A stretch of DNA of 64,000 nt, from contig NZ_JAELVR010000012.1 in NCBI RefSeq assembly GCF_016428585.1, forward strand, positions 124,001-188,000, written 5' to 3'. How positions within the stretch are numbered: the stretch's first letter is position 1; each line of letters opens with the position of its first letter. The translations under genes and the position numbers were made by a program. Source of the stretch: Sedimentitalea arenosa. Lineage in GTDB: Bacteria; Pseudomonadota; Alphaproteobacteria; Rhodobacterales; Rhodobacteraceae. Below, piece by piece: positions 58,380-64,000 of this stretch. The notes below the pieces were generated by a model. The model saw nothing but the letters and a program-made list of their open reading frames with translations, searched no databases and was not told the DNA's origin.

Positions 58380-58811
58380 TCAGCGTTTGGCGGTCAAATG
58401 GCTAATCGCGATCGACGCCAGAACGCAGCCGGTGAAGAGGTAGAGTCCCCAGGCGGTCTCGACATGGGCCAGCCCGATTCCCTTGACCACCACGATGTAG
58501 AGCGCAATCAGGAACACGTCTGCCATCGCCAGCTTGCCGAGAATCTCGAGGACCGGCAGCACCCGCCGGCGCATCTGGCCGAAGTGGATCAACGCGATGC
58601 CGATGGTCTTCATGTAGGGCGCGAAGACGGCGAGGAACGTGACCAGCAGCGCCAGCGCCACGTCTGTCTGCCACAGCGCCTGTAGGCCCGAGATGACCGA
58701 GATTTCGGTCAGCCCGAAAAGCGGCAAGTCGATCCCCGCGCGCAGCAGCGGCGCGAACCAGGCGATGGGGTAGAGCACCAGCAAGGCGAGGTTGCAGATT
58801 CGGATCGGCAT
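58380..58811 (-). CDS. Paraquat-inducible protein A-like membrane protein
   Basis: The 143-residue protein has about four hydrophobic helices (LALLVLYPIAWFAPLL, ALALLVTFLAVFAPYM, MADVFLIALYIVVV, WGLYLFTGCVLASIAISHL). It corresponds to a single PqiA domain. It follows mlaF and mlaE on the same strand, and PqiA-type proteins often accompany lipid-transport systems; function is inferred. MPIRICNLALL is the likely start. Confidence 0.78.
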   Translation of the reverse strand: MPIRICNLALLVLYPIAWFAPLLRAGIDLPLFGLTEISVISGLQALWQTDVALALLVTFLAVFAPYMKTIGIALIHFGQMRRRVLPVLEILGKLAMADVFLIALYIVVVKGIGLAHVETAWGLYLFTGCVLASIAISHLTAKR

Positions 58812-58833
58812 CGCGGCTACAGGCCCGCGGCAG

Positions 58834-59580
58834 TCACCGCACGGCCTCGATGGGGCCTTCGGCGCGGCCGTGAATGAACTGGTCGAGATACGGGTCGCCG
58901 CTGTTGTCCATCTGTGCGACTGGCCCGGTCCACTTGATCACCCCGTCATGCAGCATGGCGACATTGTCTGCGATGGCGCGCACGCTGGTCATGTCATGGG
59001 TGATGGTCATGGCGGTCGCGCCCATCTCGACCACGATTTCGCGGATCAGGTCGTTGATGACGCCCGACATGATCGGGTCGAGCCCGGTCGTGGGTTCATC
59101 GAAGAAGATGATCTCGGGTTCGGCGGCAATGGCGCGGGCGAGGCCGACGCGCTTCTGCATGCCGCCTGACAGTTCGGCCGGGAACAGGTCCGCGACCTTG
59201 GATTTCAGCCCGACGCGGCGCAGCTTGTCGATGGCGATCTCGCGCGCCTCGGCCTGCGGGCGCTTGAGCGAGCCGCGCAGCAGGCGGAAGGCGACGTTCT
59301 GCCAGACCGGCAGGCTGTCAAACAGCGCACCGCCTTGGAACAGCATCCCGAACCGGGCCAGAAAAGCGTCGCGGTCGCCGCTCGCGGCGTCCTGCCCATC
59401 GACGAGGATCTTGCCGGAATCGGGCTGAATCAGTCCGAGAATGCATTTCAACGCCACGGATTTGCCGGTGCCCGACCCGCCTATGATCACCATTGACGTG
59501 CCCTTCGGGATATCGAGGTCCATGCCGCGCAGCACCTCGTTGTCGCCAAAGGCTTTCCTGACCTGCTCCATCCGGATCAT
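58834..59580 (-). CDS. mlaF: ABC transporter ATPase for lipid transport (MlaF-like)
   Basis: The 248-residue ATPase has Walker A GGSGTGKSVALK, Q-loop MLFQGGALFDSLPVWQNV, signature LSGGMQKRVGLARA and Walker B IIFFDEPTTGLDPI. The GALFDSLPVW and GGMQKRV patterns are of the MlaF/Mkl type, which retrogradely transports phospholipids with MlaE. The ATG at 59580 overlaps the mlaE stop. MlaD is not in the window. Confidence 0.92.
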   Translation of the reverse strand: MIRMEQVRKAFGDNEVLRGMDLDIPKGTSMVIIGGSGTGKSVALKCILGLIQPDSGKILVDGQDAASGDRDAFLARFGMLFQGGALFDSLPVWQNVAFRLLRGSLKRPQAEAREIAIDKLRRVGLKSKVADLFPAELSGGMQKRVGLARAIAAEPEIIFFDEPTTGLDPIMSGVINDLIREIVVEMGATAMTITHDMTSVRAIADNVAMLHDGVIKWTGPVAQMDNSGDPYLDQFIHGRAEGPIEAVR

Positions 59581-60359
59581 ATCGAGAAGAACACCCCCGT
59601 GAGCACGAAATTGGCGGCGAGGATCAGGATCGCGGCGGCCTCGACGCTGCCCTTGGTGGCGCTGCCCACGCCCTGCGCGCCGCGCCCCGATTGCATGCCG
59701 AAATAGCACCCCATGATGGCGGCGATCACCCCAAAAGCCGCGCCCTTGACCAGCGAGGAGACCACATCGCGCAGTTCGAGGAAATCGACCGTGTTCTGCA
59801 AATAGGCCGCGGGATTGAAACCGAGGTTCTTGACTGCGACCACATAGCCGCCGCCGATCCCGATCACGTCGCCGACCGCGACCAGCAGCGGAACCGTGAT
59901 GAAGGCGGCAAGCACGCGCGGAGCGACGAGGTATTTCATCGGATTGGTCGACAGCGTCACCAGCGCGTCGATCTGTTCCGTCACCTTCATCGTAGCGATC
60001 TCGGCGGCGATGGAGGAGGTGACGCGCGCGGCGATCATCAGTCCGACCAGCACCGGGCCCAGTTCCCGCACCATTCCGATGGCGACGATCTGGGGCACCA
60101 CGGCCTCGGCGTTGAAACGTGCGCCGCCGGAATAGATCTGCAGCGCCAAAGCGCCGCCGGTAAAGATCGCCGTGAGGCCGACCACAGGCAGCGAGAGCCA
60201 GCCGATGCTCATCAGGGCATGTCCGAATTCGCGGGGGTAGTAGGGGGGGCGGAAGATATGGCTGACCGCGCGCGCCGTGAACAGCGACAACCGTCCGGTG
60301 ACGGCGAAGAGGCCGAGAACGGCGTGGCCGAGACGCTGAAGCAGCGTCAGCGGGTTCAT
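59577..60359 (-). CDS. mlaE: ABC transporter permease for lipid transport (MlaE-like)
   Basis: The 260-residue permease shows the MlaE-family blocks [46 protein letters not shown] and [25 protein letters not shown]. It has about five membrane segments, the first near [20 protein letters not shown]. It overlaps alr by four bases and mlaF by four, so alr-mlaE-mlaF are translated together. Confidence 0.92.
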   Translation of the reverse strand: MNPLTLLQRLGHAVLGLFAVTGRLSLFTARAVSHIFRPPYYPREFGHALMSIGWLSLPVVGLTAIFTGGALALQIYSGGARFNAEAVVPQIVAIGMVRELGPVLVGLMIAARVTSSIAAEIATMKVTEQIDALVTLSTNPMKYLVAPRVLAAFITVPLLVAVGDVIGIGGGYVVAVKNLGFNPAAYLQNTVDFLELRDVVSSLVKGAAFGVIAAIMGCYFGMQSGRGAQGVGSATKGSVEAAAILILAANFVLTGVFFSI

Positions 60360-61390
60360 TCTCGATACTCCCGCGCGTATCGCCCGCCGAGTGAGGTCAG
60401 GATTTCATAGCCGATGGTGCCGGCGGCATCAGCCAGCCTGTCGACGGTCTGATGATTGCCCAAAATCTCCAGGGTGTCTGGCACCTCCGGCAAATCCGTC
60501 ACATCGACCGTGATGAGGTCCATCGAGATGCGGCCGACCACCGGGCAGGCCGTCGCACCGCTGTACAGATCTATCTTCGGCCCCATGGCGCGGAGCAGCC
60601 CGTCGGCATAGCCCGCCGACACGGTGGCGATGCGGCGCGGTTGGGGCGCGGTCCAGGTGTTGCCATATCCGACGGTTTCGCCGGCCGCGACATCGCGCAC
60701 CTGAATGACAGGCAGGTCGACATGGACCACCGGACGCGCCTTGGCAAACGGCAGGCCGCCATAGAGACCAACGCCCGGTCGCGTCACGTCGAAATGGTAG
60801 TCGCGTCCCAGGAGGATGCCGCCGGTCGCCGCGAGCGAGCGTGGGACGTCCATGCCCTCGGTCATGGCGACGAATTCAGCCAGTTGCCGCGCGTTCATCG
60901 GGTGGTCGGTTTCGTCCGCGCAGGCGAGGTGTGACATCACCAACCGCGGAGCGCGAGCCAACACCGTGCTGCGCAGGACGGCCCAGTCCGGGGGCTCCAT
61001 TCCCAGCCGGTTCATGCCGCTGTCAAGCTGGATGCCGAAGCCGTGGTCCGGCAGGCGGTCCATGTGACGCCGGACCTGTTCCGGCGCGTTCAGCATCGGG
61101 ATCAGGTCATGCGCGGCGATCACCTCGGTGTCGTCCGCCATGTGGCCGGAATAGACGGAGATCTCGGGGCCGGGACCAAGGGCTGCGCGCGCCGCCGCGC
61201 CTTCTTCGGCCACCGCGACGAAAAATCGCCGTGCACCGGCCCGTGCCAGTGTTGTTGCGACCTTGGCGATACCAAGGCCATAGCCGTTTGCCTTGATGAC
61301 GGCGCCGGTCTCGCAGTCCGACAGCGCGTCGAGCGCACGCCAATTGTCAGCGAGCGCGGCCAGATCGATTGTGAGGCGCGAAACGGTCAT
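60356..61390 (-). CDS. alr: Alanine racemase
   Basis: Alr (344 residues) supplies D-alanine for peptidoglycan. The PLP lysine is K33 in [15 protein letters not shown], the second catalytic base (Tyr) lies in [20 protein letters not shown], and [14 protein letters not shown] is conserved. The protein is slightly shorter than many orthologues (about 360-375) but all main motifs are present. The stop overlaps mlaE. Confidence 0.94.
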   Translation of the reverse strand: MTVSRLTIDLAALADNWRALDALSDCETGAVIKANGYGLGIAKVATTLARAGARRFFVAVAEEGAAARAALGPGPEISVYSGHMADDTEVIAAHDLIPMLNAPEQVRRHMDRLPDHGFGIQLDSGMNRLGMEPPDWAVLRSTVLARAPRLVMSHLACADETDHPMNARQLAEFVAMTEGMDVPRSLAATGGILLGRDYHFDVTRPGVGLYGGLPFAKARPVVHVDLPVIQVRDVAAGETVGYGNTWTAPQPRRIATVSAGYADGLLRAMGPKIDLYSGATACPVVGRISMDLITVDVTDLPEVPDTLEILGNHQTVDRLADAAGTIGYEILTSLGGRYAREYRE

Positions 61391-61463
61391 GGCGCGTTCA
61401 TGACACGGGACGCCGGGGCGTCAAGACCAAAGACACCATCGCGGCGCAGCCCGCAGCCAAGAG

Positions 61464-62957
61464 TCAGAAGCCCTGATCGTCGCCTTGCTGCCAGGATTTC
61501 GCCAGGTTTCCGAAGCGGGTGAACCTGCCTTCGAAGCTGAGCTCGACGGTGCCGATCGGGCCGTGGCGCTGCTTGCCGATCACCACTTCGGCCTTGCCGT
61601 GCAGGCGTTCCATGCGGTCCTGCCAAGCGGCCATTTCCTCGAGCCTGTCATCGGAAGGTTTCTCGCGCTCGACATAATACTCTTCGCGGAACACGAACAT
61701 CACCACGTCCGCATCCTGCTCGATCGAGCCGGATTCGCGCAGGTCGGACAGCTGCGGGCGCTTGTCCTCGCGATTTTCGACCTGGCGGCTGAGCTGGGAC
61801 AGCGCGATCACCGGGATGTCGAGTTCCTTTGCGATGGCTTTCAGTCCCATCGTGATCTCGGAAATCTCGTTGACGCGGTTTTCGGAGCGTCCGGTGCCAC
61901 GCACCAGTTGCAGGTAGTCCACGATCAACAGGTCAAGCCCGTGGGTCCGCTTGAGCCGCCGGGCGCGCGCCGCAAGCTGCGAGATCGGCAGGGCCGGGGT
62001 GTCGTCGATATAGAGCGGGCACGCTTCCAGCGACTTGGCCGCATCGACAAAGCGGCGGAACTCGGCCTCGGTCATGTCGCCCTTGCGGATCATCTCGGAC
62101 GGGACTTCGGAAGCTTCTGACAGGATCCGCGCGGCGAGTTGCTCGGCGCTCATCTCAAGCGAATAGAACCCGACGACTCCGCCGTCGATCGTGCCTTCGG
62201 ACCCGTCGGGCAAGCGCCCGCGCTTGTAGGCCTTGGCTACGTTAAAGGCGATGTTGGTCGCCAGCGACGTCTTGCCCATCGACGGCCGCCCCGCGAGAAT
62301 CAGAAGGTCCGACCGGTGCAAGCCGCCCAGTTTCTTGTCCATGTCGATCAGACCGGTGGACACGCCTGCCAGCCCGCCTTCGCGCTGATAGGCGGCGTTG
62401 GCGACGTTGACCGCATCGGTGACGGCGCGCAGGAAGCTCTGGAAGCCGCTTTCGGTCTGGCCCTGTTCGCTGAGCTTGTAAAGCTGTTGTTCGGCTTCGA
62501 CGATCTGTTCGCTGGGTTCGCTCGACACATCGACGCGCGCGGCCTTTTCGCTGATGTCTCGGCCTAGCCCGATCAACTGACGGCGGATCGCCAGATCATA
62601 GATCATCTGCGCATAGTCGCGCACGGCAAAGGCGCTGATCGCGGCTCCGGCAAGGCGCGCGAGATAGGCCGGCCCGCCAAGCTCCTTCAGCCCCTCATCT
62701 TCCTCCATGAAGGCCTTGAGCGTAACCGGCGAGGCCAACTGGTTCTTGGCGATGCGGGCAGCAGCGATTTCATAGATCCGTGCGTGCACCGGGTCATGGA
62801 AATGCTGCGCGCCGATGATCGACGCGATCTTGTCGTAGACGTCGTTGTTGGTCAGGATCGCGCCCAGAAGCTGCTGCTCGGCCTCGACCGAATGTGGCAA
62901 GGTATCCGTGGTCTGCAGATCGCTTCCGCTGCCGTCGAAACTGGTGATCTCGTTCAT
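61464..62957 (-). CDS. dnaB: Replicative DNA helicase DnaB
   Basis: DnaB (497 residues) unwinds DNA at the fork. The N-terminal domain begins PHSVEAEQQLLGAILTNNDV; the helicase core has Walker A LAGRPSMGKTSLATNIAFNVA, Walker B LDLLIVDYLQLVRG and the H4/arginine-finger region LSQLSRQVENREDKRPQLSDLRESGSIEQDADVVMFV. No intein is present. ATG at 62957 starts MNEITSFDGSG. Two DnaA-box-like sites lie upstream. Confidence 0.96.
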   Translation of the reverse strand: MNEITSFDGSGSDLQTTDTLPHSVEAEQQLLGAILTNNDVYDKIASIIGAQHFHDPVHARIYEIAAARIAKNQLASPVTLKAFMEEDEGLKELGGPAYLARLAGAAISAFAVRDYAQMIYDLAIRRQLIGLGRDISEKAARVDVSSEPSEQIVEAEQQLYKLSEQGQTESGFQSFLRAVTDAVNVANAAYQREGGLAGVSTGLIDMDKKLGGLHRSDLLILAGRPSMGKTSLATNIAFNVAKAYKRGRLPDGSEGTIDGGVVGFYSLEMSAEQLAARILSEASEVPSEMIRKGDMTEAEFRRFVDAAKSLEACPLYIDDTPALPISQLAARARRLKRTHGLDLLIVDYLQLVRGTGRSENRVNEISEITMGLKAIAKELDIPVIALSQLSRQVENREDKRPQLSDLRESGSIEQDADVVMFVFREEYYVEREKPSDDRLEEMAAWQDRMERLHGKAEVVIGKQRHGPIGTVELSFEGRFTRFGNLAKSWQQGDDQGF

Positions 62958-63072
62958 CTTGCCCCTCGGTGACCCGCGATTTCCTCGCGTTCCGGTCCTT
63001 CGCCGCGTCTGTCGTCAGCGTGTGTCGTGCCTCATAGCCGGGTCGGTGCGGGATGTGCAAATTGTATGTTTG

Positions 63073-63092
63073 TGTGGATAGCCTGTGCATAT
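63073..63092 (-). promoter_or_regulatory. Pair of DnaA-box-like sites upstream of dnaB
   Basis: On the minus strand ATATGCACA (63084-63092) and CTATCCACA (63073-63081) lie two bases apart and each match TTATNCACA at 8 of 9 positions, both in the same orientation. They are about 115-135 bases before the dnaB start, within a 241-base gap (62958-63198) that has no gene. Binding by DnaA is inferred only from this match. Confidence 0.4.
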
Positions 63093-63198
63093 CCCCGGCA
63101 GGGATCATATTGCTCCGACTCGGGCGCCCGGGTCAACATCTTGTGCCGGTCTCGTGCCGCTTGCGGTTGCCCGCGCGCGTGTCGCCGTGACGATTCAA

Positions 63199-63879
63199 TC
63201 AGGCGTTCCGGCGGGAATCCTGCCAGGCGCGGGGGTCGGTCAGGAAGGCTTCCACATCGCGCAACGTCGCGGAATCGAACGCACCGCTGGACTTCGCTTC
63301 GGCCAGAACATCCCACCAGGTGCACAAGTGATGCAGCGCTACGCCATGATCGCCGAGCGTCTTCTCGGTGTCCGGAAAGATGCCGTAGTAGAAGATCACC
63401 GCGGTGTGCGCACAACTGGCCCCGGTGTCGCGGATGGCGTCCACGAAGCTGAGTTTCGATCCGCCATCCGTGGTCAGATCTTCGACCAGCAGAACCCGGT
63501 CACCTTCGCCCATGACGCCCTCGATACGAGCGTTGCGGCCATAGCCCTTGGGCTTCTTGCGCACATAGGTCATCGGCAGCCCGAGCCGCTCCGCGACGAG
63601 CGCGGCAAAGGGGATACCTGCGGTTTCGCCGCCGGCGATGTTGTCGAAGGCTTCGAACCCGGCGTTGCGCAGGACCGTGACGCTGAGGAAATCCATCAGT
63701 GTGGAGCGGATGCGCGGATAGGAGATCAGCTTGCGGCAGTCGATATAAGTCGGGCTGGGCAGGCCCGAGGCGAGCGTGAACGGCTCGGCCGAATTGAGGT
63801 GCACCGCCTTGATCTCGAGTAGCATCCGGGCGCTCAACCGGGCAATTTCTTCCGCGGGTGGGTAGGAGGACGGGATCAT
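63199..63879 (-). CDS. pyrE: Orotate phosphoribosyltransferase
   Basis: PyrE (226 residues) converts orotate to OMP with PRPP. The PRPP-binding motif [18 protein letters not shown] (about 129-146) is clear, and the orotate-binding [21 protein letters not shown] lies near the N-terminus. The longer C-terminal part ([20 protein letters not shown]) is typical of alphaproteobacterial forms. It follows pyrC by 21 bases, so pyrC-pyrE form an operon. Confidence 0.95.
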   Translation of the reverse strand: MIPSSYPPAEEIARLSARMLLEIKAVHLNSAEPFTLASGLPSPTYIDCRKLISYPRIRSTLMDFLSVTVLRNAGFEAFDNIAGGETAGIPFAALVAERLGLPMTYVRKKPKGYGRNARIEGVMGEGDRVLLVEDLTTDGGSKLSFVDAIRDTGASCAHTAVIFYYGIFPDTEKTLGDHGVALHHLCTWWDVLAEAKSSGAFDSATLRDVEAFLTDPRAWQDSRRNA

Positions 63880-63900
63880 CGGCAGGCTCCGTTCAGAAGG

Positions 63901-64000
63901 TCACGCGCTGACGCGCCAGTGCAGGGGAAAACCGGGGTCGAATACGGTCACGCGTCCGTCTCCGGTGTCGATATGGTCGGGATAGCTGACCGGGTCGCCC
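63901..64000 (-). CDS. pyrC: C-terminal fragment, probably dihydroorotase (PyrC)
   Basis: The last 100 bases encode, on the minus strand, [20 protein letters not shown] followed by [12 protein letters not shown] and a stop at 63901. The ending V-x-V-F-x-x-G-x-x-L-x-W-R-V matches the C-terminus of class II dihydroorotases, and a pyrC next to pyrE is a usual arrangement. Only 33 residues are visible, so the call is moderately sure. Confidence 0.65.
   Translation of the reverse strand, partial: GDPVSYPDHIDTGDGRVTVFDPGFPLHWRVSA

Noticed and set aside
60360-60375. AATACTC-like string near the alr stop as a third copy of the intergenic repeat
   Set aside because: It reads ATACTCCC but lies inside the alr coding sequence and lacks the CTTCATCTT part.

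Overview
The window is about 64 kb of GC-rich DNA (roughly 63-65 % by eye) from an alphaproteobacterium, most likely a marine Rhodobacteraceae (Roseobacter-type) species. The reasons are a 14-gene nuo cluster interspersed with small ORFs, including DUF5337- and DUF5333-type proteins known mainly from that family; a NuoE with a long C-terminal extension; two Hint-domain proteins; a monofunctional BirA, CoaX and RNase J downstream of nuoN; and an alphaproteobacterial liu-type leucine degradation cluster. It reads as ordinary chromosome. I saw no rRNA, tRNA, CRISPR array, prophage or transposase.

Layout. 1-2.5 kb: a MmgE/PrpD protein cut by the window edge, divergent from a DegT-family aminotransferase. 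2.6-11.7 kb: leucine/isovalerate catabolism (ivd, acyl-CoA ligase, both methylcrotonyl-CoA carboxylase subunits, HMG-CoA lyase, methylglutaconyl-CoA hydratase) with an ompW-like gene inserted on the opposite strand. 11.7-12.7 kb: a nitronate monooxygenase convergent with the cluster. 12.9-33.3 kb: a very long tightly packed operon nuoA-B-C-D-E-F-G-H-I-J-K-L-M-N for respiratory complex I. It is interrupted by about 14 non-nuo genes: small membrane proteins, lipoproteins, a methyltransferase, DUF proteins, and a membrane protein sharing a C-terminal domain with NuoE. 33.3-36.5 kb: birA, coaX and rnj follow in the same direction. 36.6-41.7 kb: minus-strand rhlE-type helicase, glycosyltransferase, prfC and a tandem universal stress protein. 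41.8-46 kb: SnoaL-like protein, Hint protein, atypical SDR, orphan ABC ATPase and a YafY/WYL-type regulator. 46.2-47.8 kb: tatA-tatB-tatC closed by a strong terminator. 47.9-49.7 kb: a small beta-barrel protein, a DUF815 ATPase and a secreted orphan. 49.9-52.6 kb: surE-pcm-nlpD-like block (minus). 52.7-63.9 kb: minus-strand housekeeping genes: SDR, purF, Hint, cvpA, radA, pqiA-like, mlaF, mlaE, alr, dnaB, pyrE, and the end of pyrC.

How they fit together. The leucine genes convert isovaleryl-CoA to acetyl-CoA plus acetoacetate. Biotin for the carboxylase is attached by a BirA-type ligase, and one is encoded behind nuoN. Electrons from catabolism enter complex I. The most intriguing part is the set of accessory genes embedded in the nuo operon. 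Their translational coupling (ATGA-type overlaps) and the shared NuoE/orphan domain make them candidates for lineage-specific complex I subunits or assembly factors. Regulatory signals readable by eye include a promoter/operator in front of ivd, a sigma70-like promoter for nuo, an FNR-like box before ompW, a palindrome between the WYL regulator and tatA, and a pair of near-consensus DnaA boxes upstream of dnaB.
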